The notes: generated from the sequence alone by a model not told the origin. 64,000 nt of DNA from Amblyomma americanum (GCF_052857255.1 NC_135498.1:90004257-90068256); one strand, 5' to 3'; counted from the stretch's first letter, positions 36,506 through 47,058 are shown. Numbers and translations are program-made.

Positions 36506-37243
36506 TTTTACAACCCTGCTGGCGGTACGACGTTTGACCATCCGATGACCCCATACAAAAATGATGCCTGGCTGTGAAAATACCCTTGGAGATTAGCCCA
36601 CGTTTGGCAAGGGGAATGGGGGGAGGGAGATGGCCTTCCCTTAAACTGGTTCCCAGCAAGAATGACACCTTGGGCAGCAACCGACGATGAACCGACGACA
36701 AGAGAATAAAGGAACGGTGCCTTCAAGCAATTAGCCGTATCCGTCAGAAGCCTGCCCGAGACAGGAGAGACCTTGCTGTAGTTGTGGCCCGCGGCGCCGC
36801 ACGAATCACATATGTGTCGGTTGCAATACTGTTGCACCTCTGTGCGAAATAGAAGCGGATTTGCGACTCATCTTTGCCAGTTCCCACGGATGGACTCTGC
36901 AACAATTGCCTCCGCTTCCTACATGCTGTGCAACTATTCCCCTCTTGGAGAAATTCGCCACCACCGTATGAAGGGGCGTAACCTTAGGGGATCTAAGGAG
37001 CGTTCTGAGTGAGAACGGACGCTCTGGTCCCGGACGACAAGGCTCATCCAGTCGCTCGACGCATGAACTCTTGAATTTTGACTGGTTGCTTTTCTTTATA
37101 GTGTAAATAAGTTTCATCAAAGTGCCCTTCAACCCGCTTGTTACCAAATTACCAAACTCAAAGTTCCATCTTTCCTCAGCCCGAAGGCTCGGACACGCTA
37201 CTCAGCGGAGCCCGGGTTCGAGGTAACCCCTGCGTCCATGACA
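36506..37243 (+). repeat. 5' LTR
   Basis: Direct repeat of 41,457-42,196. It begins TTTTACAACC, where the consensus was probably TGTTACAACC, and ends in GACA. An AATAAA signal is at 36,705-36,710. In a central stretch of about 127 positions aligned by eye (starting at GTAGTTGTGGCCC) I count 11 mismatches with the 3' LTR, which points to an old insertion. Confidence 0.9.
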
Positions 37244-37477
37244 ACTTGTGATCAGCGGTGGGATACGAAGCTACAAGCGGCAACAACGGTAGGCCAGTGT
37301 GAAAGCAGCTGTCTTGGGACATGACCACATGTGCGGGTGAGTGCTTGGCTTCCCTCTGATGTGGACCAGGTTCTAAAAGAGGGTTACATTTTGGAACTGG
37401 TAGAGATCTGTGCTTAAATCCTCGAGGTTTGGTATTTTTGCAGAGTGGCTTTAGAAATATCCTAGACTGAGACTATC

Positions 37478-37935
37478 ATGCACCTACAGAACCTGCAGAA
37501 GCCAGAACTGTTGCTACTGTGTGAAGAATTAGAGATTGATACAGAGGGTTTGGCACGAAACACGTGAATATTCACGCAATCACTAATTTGAGGGCAGATG
37601 ATGACGAGCTCAGTAAAGCATGGAGCCTAGAACAAAAAGGAAGAGCAGCTAAGACAGCAGAAAGACTGGCAAAAAGAGGAAAAGAGGCATGAACATGAAT
37701 GTGTGAATGAAGCAAACAAATCTGGAGCGGGAGATAGAGCTGCGTAAGTTAGAAATAGAGTTGAGGAAGAGGTCGAGCAATTCTCCCCTGCAAGTGGTTC
37801 TTCTCAAAGAGGCAGAGTTCAAGATGGCAAGGTACATGCACCCATGTGTGGTATCAGAGGATATCGGTCTGTACCTTGCAAATTTTGAATGAACGTGCGA
37901 TGAATTGTCCTTCAGTCGAGACACTTGGTATCAGA
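37478..37935 (+). pseudogene. gag remnant
   Basis: Starts at the ATG at 37,478 with MHLQNLQKPELLLLCEELE, a SAP-like N terminus common in arthropod gypsy gag proteins. A highly charged region follows, and then TCDELSFSRDTWYQR near 37,890-37,935, a typical gag core motif. In-frame stops (near 37,565 and 37,595) and frame changes break it. Gag would form the particle that packages element RNA. The C-terminal nucleocapsid knuckle is not visible, and sequence appears deleted before the next block. Confidence 0.6.
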
Positions 37936-38143
37936 GGCGCATGAATCCGAGGCAGTGGAGGAACAAAGCGCGTGCTTATCTCTAGCCAGAGTGGTAATTG
38001 AGGGCTCTTTCAGTACGCTTACAACCGAAGCCGCAGTTTCAGGAAAGCTACCTAAATGCTATCCGTATTTGTTCTCCAAGAAATATGACAGTGAATACGA
38101 GAGAAGGGCATTCTTTTTGGAGACCGAGTTGCGCAGGCCTTAA
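37925..38143 (+). pseudogene. pol linker segment (between gag/protease and integrase)
   Basis: A 72-codon open frame containing SGKLPKCYPYLFSKKYDSE. This resembles the linker after the protease in related gypsy polyproteins, where LPxxYPYLFSxKY-type stretches occur. No protease active-site motif is seen upstream, so the protease appears to be deleted. The linker is followed by heavily broken sequence leading into integrase. Confidence 0.45.
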
Positions 38144-38559
38144 CTAGTTCGAAGGCAGATAACTTGCAGCGCAGCTTACCCCTGAGAATGCCACTGCGAA
38201 GGAAACAGCCGTTAAACTTGGGGCAGAAATAAATGAACAAGCTTGAGAAAAAAAATCGCGTTAACGAGGCACCCGAGACCGGTCAGCCTGGGACCGGTCA
38301 GTATGATAGACCGCGGAACGAGGAAATCCTAGAGAGTGGCGTTTTGCAGCCAGTGTGAAGCAGTTTCGCTGCGTTGCTGAGTGCGAACTGAGAACAGCTA
38401 GCAGTGGAACAACCAAATGACCCGGAACGAGTAAGAGAGAAAAAGAGAATTTCCAGATGAGAAGTGGTGTGCTTTATCGCTTATACAAGGATAAGCGTAT
38501 AGTGGAGCTAGACCATTTAGTCGTTCCCCAGAAGTACCGATAAGATTTAATGCGCTTTC

Positions 38560-39360
38560 CCCTTGCATTTCGTGGTCATGCCACCAGGGAATCAGGAAGA
38601 CGGAGCAGAGGCTTTCGATGGTACTGTCGGCCTGGATGTTTTAAGGACCTGGAGCGTTTTGTATGGTCGTGCGACACATGTCCGCAAGTCGGAAAACCGC
38701 GAGATTAGTGGAAAGCACCGATGTTTTTAGTACCGATCATTACTGAGCCGTTTCACCGCTTGGTGATAGATGTAGTTGGGCCACTTCCCGTGATAGAGTC
38801 AGGGTGTTATGATATCCTCACGATGTAATGCCCTTCCACAATGTTTCCAGAGGCTGTCGGGCTGCGCGAGGTGATGACAGAGAGTGTCATGAATTCACTG
38901 TTATCAGTCTTTGCCCGAGTTGGATTCCCTTCCGAGATCCAAAGTGATCCGGGTAGTGTATTCACCACCTCATTTCTAGAGCGACGCGGCATTACGATAA
39001 CGCACAGCTCAATCCATCATCCGCAGAGCAACAGCATAGAAAGGTGGCATTCTGTTCTCTAAAGCGCGTACATAAGGGGCTTTGCTATGAAAATAAGCTT
39101 CACTGGGACGCTTGTCTTCCTGCGGCACTTTTCGCCATGCGGTCAGTGCCGCATTAATCCACAGGATTTATCCCCGCCGAGTTGGTGTACGAAAGGTCAC
39201 TGCGCTGACTTCTGAAAATGGTACACGAAGCCTGGAAAGGGCGCGGAGAAGTATCCGATGGTAGTAGAATTCGTGTTCACGATGCTGGATCGTCTACATA
39301 ACACTAAAGAACTCGTGGAGGCCAGCATGAAGTCGGCCCAGGTTCGTTTTAAGGTCTGCT
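38560..39360 (+). pseudogene. Integrase: zinc region and catalytic core
   Basis: Integrase inserts the cDNA into the host chromosome. A degraded HHCC region includes CDTCPQVGKPR near 38,670-38,700. The core follows in one frame: FHRLVIDVVGPLP, with the first catalytic D at 38,769; IQSDPGSVF, with the second D at 38,946; and SIERWH, with the catalytic E at about 39,039. Only 30 residues separate the second D from E, against the usual 35 in gypsy integrases, so about five residues seem to be lost. A TAA near 38,826 and a stop after 39,059 break the frame, which then shifts before the C-terminal module. Confidence 0.82.
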
Positions 39361-39954
39361 ATGATCGCACAGCCCGCACAACTGACGTTTTGTAGTGGTG
39401 ACAAATTAATGTTGCTGAGAGCTTCAAGGCAGAACAGGCTCGATGTACAGTGGGAAGGGCCTGCTGAAGTTGTTACGAAGCTCTCTTACACTGACTACGT
39501 GGTGAATACCCCGGGAAGGCGTAAAGAAGTGGGCATTTCCCATTGTAACCTTGTGAAGCCTTACGTGCAGAGAGAGGCCGCAGTGAAACCAGCGCTGAAC
39601 CTTCCTGAGGAGATGGAAGACAACATTGTCTGTCTAAGTGGAGATGAAAACAGTGCGAAGGAACTCCCCACGAAGACTAGGCGGAGAGGAGAACTAAAAG
39701 AATCTCAGTTGTACGATCTTCTTATAGCAGTGTTTGATGACTGTTTCGTAGAAAGGCCGGACAGAACTGCTTTGATTGATCATCATAATGAGCTAAATTC
39801 CGAGGAGCCAGTGCGGTCAAAGTGCTATCGACTCTCTAAAAGGTACAAAAATATCCATGATAGAGAGGTAAAGCGCATACTGGAATTAAGAATAATCAAG
39901 CACTCCGAAAGCGAACACGCTTCGCCTATGATCTTGTTGGAAGGTCCGGTTTAA
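39361..39954 (+). pseudogene. Open segment joining integrase C terminus to RT N terminus
   Basis: A 197-codon uninterrupted frame that proves the domain order. Residues 1-75 hold the integrase C-terminal module (FCSGDKLMLL, WEGPAEVVTKLSYTDYVV, HCNLVKPYVQRE). After a linker, residues 118-195 hold the start of a gypsy RT (FDDCFVERPDRTALIDHH, SKRYKNIHDREVKRILEL, a SEHASPMIL segment). In ordinary gypsy elements these parts lie at opposite ends of pol. Both halves are in one frame with no sign of a junction between two elements. The frame closes at 39,952. Confidence 0.88.
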
Positions 39955-40600
39955 GACCCAAAGCATGTAGTAGAATAATGGAATTTAAATGATGTCCCCA
40001 AGGATCAAGCGTCCCCTATTCCCAATATCGAGGAACGAGTGAAAATGGCCAGTCGAGCAGCCTATGTAACTACGCTAGGCCTTACACGATGGTACGGGCA
40101 AGTGACGCTCACTGAACGCACCAGCAGATACGCAACTTTCCTCACTCCAACGGAAAGCTAGCAACCAACAATGATGAGCTTCAGACATAAAGATGCACTG
40201 TTTTGTTTCTCACGCCCAATGAACAGGGTTGTACAGGGCTGTGCAGCATTAGCGGTGCCCTACTAGGACGACAATGCTGTATTCTCTAATTCATGGGCAG
40301 AACATTTATTGCATCTGAGAGCAGTGCTGAACCGTTTGATTAAAGCTGGGCTCACTGTAAAGGCCGGGAAATGTTGCCTTGCGAGAGGAACCATCGATTA
40401 TTTGGATTGCAACGTAGGCCAAGGTTTCAGGAAACCTAGTGAGGTTAAGATATCAGCGCTAGCAGACAACCCGCGGCCTAGGACAAAGACAGACATTCGG
40501 GCAATATTTGAGCTTACAGGAGATTAGAATGACTATATACGTGATTATTCCGCTTTGAAAAGCCCCCTGACTGATGCTCTCCGCAGGACTGAGCCGACAA
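39955..40600 (+). pseudogene. Reverse transcriptase palm and thumb (disrupted)
   Basis: It continues from the preceding frame with stops. RT palm features include LTRWYGQVTLTERTS near 40,080 and the catalytic box at 40,261-40,272, which reads Tyr-stop-Asp-Asp because TAG stands where YxDD has its second residue. Downstream, HLRAVLNRLIKAGLTVKAGK and the IDYLDCNVGQG stretch (40,309-40,527) match the conserved region after YxDD in gypsy RTs. The box is therefore recognisable but cannot be translated normally. Confidence 0.8.
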
Positions 40601-40653
40601 ATGTAGTCTGAAACCAAAAGAGGGAAGCGTCCTTCTTGAACCTGTAGGTTGTA

Positions 40654-41109
40654 ATGATTTGCCGCCCGGTTTTGCGAGCTCCGGATTACGACCGAGAATT
40701 TACAGTAAAACTTGATGGTAGTGATCGACGGCTAGGGGCCGTTCTCTGCCAGAGGGATGACGACGGCAAGGAACATCTCGTGTTCTACCTAAGCCTAAAA
40801 TTGAGCTCTCGAGAGATGGCGTACTGCGCGTCGGAAAAAGTGTGCGCTGGCATTGTTTGGGCTATCCAAAAACTACAATGCTATCTCGGAGGCGCCAAAC
40901 TCATCGTAGAAATGGACCATTGTCCGCTTTCCTGGCTGCAAACCTCGACATCAAAGAACAATCGCCTTCTGAGGTGGAGCTGGATTCTGCAGCAATATAA
41001 TTCCGACATAAGTTACAATAAGGGTAAAATGAATGGAAACGCGCACACACTTAGTCGTTCTTTCCAAGCAACCCGGGGTGCTCTTCAAGTATCCAGAATT
41101 GATAATTAG
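40654..41109 (+). pseudogene. RNase H domain (gypsy type)
   Basis: A 151-codon open frame. It has the RT-RNase H tether and the RNase H fold: FTVKLDGSDRRLGAVL, where the first acid D is present; REMAYCASEKVCAGIVWAI, with E; LIVEMDHCPLSWL, with D; RLLRWSWILQQYNSDISY; and the terminal GNAHTLSRSF, where the usual NADALSR has H in place of the last acidic D. RNase H degrades template RNA during reverse transcription. It ends about 350 bp before the 3' LTR and nothing coding follows. Confidence 0.85.
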
Positions 41110-41440
41110 GCTTATTTTAATTCTTGAGGTGTTTTGTGGCAATGTGTGTCGTAGAATGTTTGGTTTTTTCAGCATACGTGGGTCCTGATTGTCTTCAGTG
41201 TGGAGTTTTCTCGAAGAGCTTTTGTAACCAAATTGTATCATTCCCTCGTTTGAACTAGTTTTCTTGGAGGGGAAGTGAGTGCCTGCTGGGGAATGTGGTT
41301 GCTGTTTTAGAGACGCCTCAAAGAATCTGGTCAACATAAAAGAAGGCAACGTTACTAGAGACGGAGAAGTGTTGGTTCTTCTGCAAGCAATTAAGTCGTC
41401 TCTTCGTGCAGCAGCGGGGACTACCCGATGAGCCTCCTCT

Positions 41441-41456
41441 AGGCGGGGGAGGAGGC
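41441..41456 (+). promoter_or_regulatory. Polypurine tract of the LTR element
   Basis: AGGCGGGGGAGGAGGC lies immediately before the 3' LTR, as expected for the plus-strand primer. Its position confirms the 3' LTR start at 41,457. Confidence 0.8.
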
Positions 41457-42196
41457 TATTACAACCTTGCTGGCGACACGACATTTGACCATCTGATGAC
41501 CCCACAAGAAAAGGATGCCTGGCTGTGAAAATACCTCGCGGAGATTAGCCCACGCTTGGCTCGGGGGGGGGGGGGGGGGGGGGGATATGGCCTTCCCTTT
41601 GACTGGTTCCCAAAAAGAAGGACGCCTGGGGCAGCGACCGACGATGGACAGACGACAAGGCAATAAAGGAACGGTGCCTTCAAGTAATTAGTCGTATCCG
41701 TCAGAAGCCGGCCGAAACCGGAGAGACCTTGCTGTAGTTGTGGCCCGCGGCGCCGCACGAATCACAAGTGTGCCGCTTGCAATACTGTTTCCCCTCTGTG
41801 CGAAATAGAAGCGGACTTGCAATTCCTCTTCGCCAGTTCCCACGGATGGACTCTGCAACGAGTGTCTCCGCTTGCTACATGCTGTGCAACTATTCCCATC
41901 CTGGAGAAATTCGCCACCAACATATGAAGGGGCGGAACCTTAGGGGATCTAAGGGCCGTTCTGAGTGAGAACGGACGCTCTGGGCCCTGGCGACAAGGCT
42001 CATTTAGTCGCTCGACGCATGAACCCTTGAATTTTGACTGTTTGCTTTTCTCCATAGTGTAAGTGTTTCTTCGAAGTACCATTAAACCCACTTGTTATTC
42101 TTTTCTGAAACTCAAGTTCCATTTTTCTTCAGCCCGAAGGCTCGGACACGCTACTCAACGGAGCCCGGGTTCCAGATAGGCCCTGCGTCCACGACA
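41457..42196 (+). repeat. 3' LTR
   Basis: Direct repeat of the 5' LTR. It starts TATTACAACC and ends GACA, with AATAAA at 41,672-41,677. It contains a 22-base G homopolymer (41,563-41,584) where the 5' LTR has an interrupted G-rich stretch. AGCT follows at 42,197-42,200. Confidence 0.9.
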
Positions 42197-42281
42197 AGCT
42201 TCATTTTAGCGTGAAATCAACACATTCTCAGACTCAAGCAAATATCATACTTGCGCATCTTCCTTGCGCATCTCTCTTTGC

Positions 42282-42434
42282 CGAAGCAATTGCGACGCCT
42301 ATGTTGAGCACAACTCTTTCTTGTGGATCGCACGTTGCTATAGCAACTGTGACGCCAATATTAAGCCTACGTATAGGTAGCGCGTGTATCTTGCTTGTGC
42401 ATTGCACGTTGCCTTAGCAACTGTGACGCAAAGA
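42282..42434. repeat. Short tandem repeat with RFX X-box-like palindromes
   Basis: A unit of about 74 bp recurs: CGCACGTTGCTATAGCAACT at 42,330 and TGCACGTTGCCTTAGCAACT at 42,404, each followed by GTGACGC. A partial third copy is near 42,285. The palindromes at 42,334-42,347 (GTTGCTATAGCAAC) and 42,408-42,421 (GTTGCCTTAGCAAC) match or closely match the RFX X-box consensus. Confidence 0.65.
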
Positions 42435-42600
42435 GGCAAGAATTTGGCCCGGGCCTCCCCCAAAATTTTACCATTGTCGATTTGGACCAGAGTCGACATC
42501 CAACCACAATTGACCGTGCTGGACACGAAGGCAACCTCCGAAATGGGCTCGGGTCATTTCCAGAAACTTAGCCCAAAGCCATCCCAGAAAATGTAGTTCA
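42427..42600. repeat. Unit related to the 1.6-2.0 kb tandem repeat
   Basis: CAAAATTTTACCATTGTCGA and the following GATTTGGACC, then a TTGACC segment, parallel the module repeated at 1,673-1,995. A TGACGCC...GGCGTCA inverted repeat follows at 42,631-42,650. Confidence 0.4.
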
Positions 42601-43199
42601 TGGCTTTGAGATTTGTCCATCACATTGCTATGACGCCGCTTGTGGCGTCACCATTTACGTTTCCGCGCTTTCGCAAGTCATACATCGGTTTAGGCGGAGT
42701 TAACCCCGGCTAATTTTTTATTCTAGTGCAAAGCACTGTGATGTAGCTTTGTACGCTCACAAAAAGAACACAATTACCGCATCTAAAAAGCTGCTCTTTT
42801 TGGTGGGGCAAGCAAAAATTCAAAATTGGCCAACTGGGTTTTCGTCCAGCGCAGCGGTTACTGCAACAAGCCATCCCCGCCACGTACCTTGGAATGGTTG
42901 TTGTAGGCCCGTCGCTTTTTCAGTGGGGGCGTACAAGCAGTTGTGGTCGGGCCACTGGCATTCTGGTGCAGCCACTCGGCCCCGAGCCTGGCCGCACATC
43001 TTTTGCCGCGGGAGCTGCAGTGAGCCAACACACGCAGCTCAGTAGTGATGGCAGTAAGGTGTTAGTTCATGTAGTTTTCATCAAAAAATGGCTGTTAATG
43101 GTTTGTTAAATTGAAAAGCGCGAAAAGGAACTACAGAATGCGATAACGAAAACTACTCGTTGGAATTTTAGCGAGTGTGCTCCGGTACAGGATGCTACG

Positions 43200-43604
43200 A
43201 TGGCCTAAATGGCCTTTTCAACGACTTAAGCCCCAACTCGATGGCCACATCCTACGCGTACCGGCGGAGTGCCTACGCGCACGGGCATACGCTGGATCCT
43301 GTCTGCGCATGCGCAAAGCGCGACGCGCGCGCAGGCGCAAGCAAGGCGCAGATATCTGTAGATGTCAGACGTCCGCGCCTGAGCGCGCACGCTTCCGCGC
43401 GCGTTGGTAGCGGGATCCGGTTTACAACAATGGGAGCACCGCGAGGTTATCGGGGACTGTTTTCTTCATGGCTTGAAGCTCTTTCACGTTCCTTGAACTT
43501 TTCTTCGCGGTGTAAGTTGTCCTTTCAGCGCCCCCAAATTCCCTCTCTTCACGCTCGAAATTCCTTCCCTCGGCTCGAGAGGGGAACGAGCCAGCTCTTG
43601 GAGC
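43200..43604 (+). promoter_or_regulatory. CpG-rich candidate promoter with NRF-1 site
   Basis: A stretch dense in CpG, unlike the AT-rich flanks, contains a perfect NRF-1-type palindrome TGCGCATGCGCA at 43,304-43,315, followed by further GCGCGC clusters. It lies about 290 bp upstream of a strong-context ATG. There is no TATA box, which is normal for CpG-type promoters. This is a prediction from composition and one motif. Confidence 0.4.
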
Positions 43605-43659
43605 ATGGAGGTGGATGCCTTTTTTCGACGCCCATCGCGGCGCGGCGCTGGGGGCGCAG
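43605..43659 (+). CDS. Candidate first coding exon of an unidentified gene
   Basis: The ATG at 43,605 has strong context (A at -3, G at +4). It opens a short frame, MEVDAFFRRPSRRGAGGA, that ends in CAG|GTGAGC, a near-consensus 5' splice donor at 43,659/43,660. With the CpG-rich upstream region this looks like the first exon of a plus-strand host gene whose other exons I could not identify. The peptide is too short to name, with an acidic start and an Arg/Gly/Pro-rich continuation. It could also be chance, because GC-rich DNA yields donor-like sites. Confidence 0.3.
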
Positions 43660-43892
43660 GTGAGCCGCCCCTTGGATGTGCCCATCAAGTTGGGCTTTAC
43701 ACATGTTTTCGAGTGGTATAACAAACATTGCGCGATCCAACAAAACTTGTTCGCGATTTTAAACCACCATCAAAAAGTATTGTTGCAAAATTAAGCCGAT
43801 ATTTTAGGGTAAGCCTACCCGCTGCTCTGGATCAGTGACCATGATATATCGCCTGCTGAGTCCAAGGCCGATGGATCAAATTCTGTTTGTTG

Positions 43893-43985
43893 CAGTGGAA
43901 TTTCGATGGACTTGAACTGCTAAACGCTGGTGTGCTGCACAATGCCAATGCATGTTAAAGAACCCCACGGGCTCGAAATTGATTC
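43893..43985 (+). mobile_element. Degraded Ruka-like SINE body fragment
   Basis: AATTTCGATGGA, then GCATGTTAAAGAACCCCACG and CTCGAAATT, follow the Ruka body in order. The tRNA head and tail are missing and many substitutions are present, so it is an old copy. Confidence 0.65.
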
Positions 43986-43989
43986 GGAA

Positions 43990-46900
43990 ACAGGAATTCG
44001 GCCAAATTTATTAGCCCACGTATAATTTTGTAACATTAAACCGATCCAACTGCTTTTATTCATTTTTTTGCTCATAAATCTATCGACCAGACGTTGGAGC
44101 CTCTGCGACTCCAGGTCAGCTAGCTGGCGCAGCAGAAGAATAATTAATAGTTCCGTGACGAATTTGTGTCTGCAGCTGGCCCTTTTGCGTGGTTTTACTG
44201 ACTTCCAGTCTGCCTAACAGTGTCTATTGGCATTTTGCGTTCTCAGAGCAAAACGACCATGCTCCACAACCAGGCATTTGAGAGAGCATGGCTTAAGTGC
44301 TGCGAACAAAACGACGAAATTTACACAGTCAGCTTGAAGGCCGCATTCAAGGCGTCCTTTTCATCTGTACACAACGCTGATCAGCGGTCATGCGCTGGCC
44401 GCAGAGGGCGATAAGGACCATAGACTCGTTTGATATCGTCACTGCTGCTTTGTTAAGCATCGCAAAACCACATAACACCTCGTACTAAGTCATATGGAGT
44501 CGCAATTAAGCCGATTTTGAAATGTGGGCCAGTTGTGGCTGGTCCGAAAAACAGGAAACGTGTCCAGTTCGTCTGCAAGCTTTCAAACCTGCCAGTACTT
44601 CTTAATGAACGCCTGAGTCTCAATTGGTTCCATTGGTCTTAAGCGTCGCTTATTTCACAATATCACGCAGAGACAATTTTACGAATTAAATTCAAAAATG
44701 CTTTTACCAAAACGAATTATTATTAACCAAGGTGAAACGCAATTTGTAAGCCACAAGTTTTTTTTAGTCAATTCGGTTTAAATGTAGGCAGCTTCGAAAG
44801 TACAAATCACGAGTGTCTTGTCCATATGAGCCCCCTTGTCGGCAAATACTGCCCGGAGTCCGGTGTTCTCTCGAGCCTCTGTGAACCATCTGCCACGGTT
44901 GGCTGGTGCCAAAGTCGAGGGCGGAAATTTCCCCTCTCCTCTTGTAGAGAAGAGGAGCCTGTTATGCATTGCGGTACAGGGAGGAGTATATTATTTTTGA
45001 TTCCTTTCCGTCGATTGTCTCTCAATTATTACCACTAAGCTTCCCCTTGATATTTATGCGTTTATTTTCTATTTTGGCAGGCGCATTTTTTTCTGAGTTT
45101 TAATGGTTGAGTTTTCAAGGCAAGAAAAACAGGAGGGCTTTTGTTTTACAGTCTTTTGAAGAGTAGTAAAATTTCCAAAGTACTCCGAGTTTATTTACGA
45201 CACCCCCTTTAATTCACATGCGTCGCGGAGTAAATGTAGCACAGAGTACATTATTTTCTCACGTTCGAACAATTCCAGTGGCTGTTATAAAAAAAAACAT
45301 TGCTCAATACAGTTAAATTAAATCTGGATCCTAATGGACTTGCCTTCATTTTTACTTACTACTTGATGCAGCTAACCTAATTCTATTCGTCGAAGCAAGA
45401 TCACAACTGCCAAGAAAAAAAATTTCAGGGAGGAGCCATGCTTCTTCACACAAAGGCTGAGATTAATTTTAAAACAAGTATATTCAAAACATATAAGTTT
45501 CGAGGCGGCTGACCCAAATTGTTTCGCAAAAATGTAAAATATATTTTGAAACAAACCTATTAGAAACAGCGCTAGAAACCCCGATGCACAAGGACCTTAT
45601 GCATTCATGCTCTTCGCGCTGATGTACGAATTCCGCCATAAAACAAGTCACCCTTTGACATTACTTGTGATAGAAGCCTTGAAAGACAATTATAAAGAAG
45701 CGGTCGAGTAATATTTTTACGCTTTCCCTGGCAGCGCAGTTTTCTCTAATAAAACTGACCCCCGTCCTCTTCACAGCTTTCCTTCCCTTGTCGTGGTTCC
45801 TAGCATACCCAAAGCTGGGCGCCTCTCCACCGGCCACACCCTGTGAAACGTCATAGTATTGGCGTAATCGTATGGCCTTGCTTTAATTTTTTTTTACTTT
45901 ATTCCTCGAGGCAGCTCCATCGAGTAAGGATGCACGTAATTGGCCAGGCTTCCAACCTTGTTCAGCATCGTTTAATGCGCTCATTAATTCGTAAGCTAAT
46001 TTGCTGCAGCTTCTGCGTAACGTTCTTGTGAATTCCGAGAGCATGCGACTAAAAGCTGTTGCGAGATCTATACGTGCAGCCTCATCTAAGAACAGCGTGC
46101 GGGTTGACAGTCGAACCAGAAGAGCAAGCCAACTTGCAGGCGTAATTCAGTGTTCTCTTTTTAATGCGGATGCGGAAAATTAGCTTAGATCTTCTTGGCA
46201 AGCAGTTTACGTACGATGTTCATAATGTGTTGCAGAGGCTTGATAGCACGTGAAAAATAAGGGCGCGGCGCTGGAATTTCAGACAGTGAAGTGAGATCCT
46301 AGAAACGAGAAGCCTCCTGTGCTTACCACGGCAGAGACTCGGCTGTGCAGAGACTGTGCGCGATGTTGTGCTCCTGGACGGAATCGCGTCTATGCCCGTT
46401 GTCTTGGGCAGGATCCGCCGTCTCCTCTTTAGCGTTCCGGCTGCATAAAAATTGCACACGCAATGCTCTGGCGCATAACGACTTCCCAGTGCGTGTTGTA
46501 GAGTTCGAGAGCGACGGCCACCCGTTCCAGTCCCTTCACTGCTCGAAATATTTCCCATCAGCCCGCTTGTTGACGTGTCAGTTCGCAACGAGCATCATCC
46601 GGAAGAGATGATTGGGATGGCTGGAAGTAGTTTTTAAAGGGCGCCTTCGTACAAGACAATGACTCTAAGCGCTTCCTCAACGAAACAAATAGCTGAGGTT
46701 TGGATGGTGCAGCAGGGACACTGCCAGACGTGGCAAAACTCCACTGTAGCCAACCAACAAGCAGCAATGGTCCCGAAGATGCTTTTCATAGGCGCTGTTT
46801 TTACTTTGTCTCCGGGGCTCTCACTATCCTGACATAGCCAGGACAGCAGACAGCGTCCAATGTCAGAGACACTAGGCGAAATATTGGCTTCAGACTGGTG

Positions 46901-47050
46901 CTTCTCGTTCGCCTTCGTCTGGAAGCTAGGCGCGTGACCGTGGCCTGGGACCGTTTCCCAAGTTGCATACCGATAGAAGTCTAGGCGAAACGTGGGCTAG
47001 CTTTGAGCGTATGACGCGGTACCTTTAATGGATTAATGCCGATACACGCG
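43990..47050. other. Anonymous, largely AT-rich DNA
   Basis: No gene or repeat that I can support. The longest frame (46,220-46,588, minus strand) has no recognisable domain. Confidence 0.5.
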
Positions 47051-47058
47051 AAATTGGT

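Larger units (their letters stand above)
36506..42196 (+). mobile_element. Complete Ty3/gypsy-type LTR retrotransposon with integrase upstream of RT
   Basis: A 5.69-kb element bounded by LTRs of 738 and 740 bp and a 4-bp target duplication. Internal order on the plus strand: gag remnant, linker, integrase (zinc region, catalytic core, C-terminal module), reverse transcriptase, RNase H, polypurine tract, 3' LTR. I found no DTG/DSG protease motif. Nothing coding lies between RNase H and the 3' LTR, so there is no second integrase in the usual gypsy position. The IN-RT-RH order is known from Ty1/copia and, among gypsy elements, from the Gmr1-like lineage described in deuterostomes. Many stops and frameshifts make it non-functional. 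Confidence 0.88.

Noticed and set aside
36255..36701. 148-codon minus-strand open frame across the 5' LTR edge
   Set aside because: It crosses the LTR boundary and is Pro/His-rich only because of G-rich plus-strand sequence.
37244..37270. A primer-binding site after the 5' LTR
   Set aside because: I could not match the sequence following the LTR to a specific tRNA 3' end, so none is called.
40951..41505. 184-codon minus-strand open frame at the end of the LTR element
   Set aside because: Antisense to RNase H, with no conserved motif.
36502..42200. Two different LTR elements joined to mimic integrase-before-RT order
   Set aside because: One uninterrupted frame contains both the integrase end and the RT start, both LTRs belong to one pair, and the AGCT duplication flanks the whole unit.
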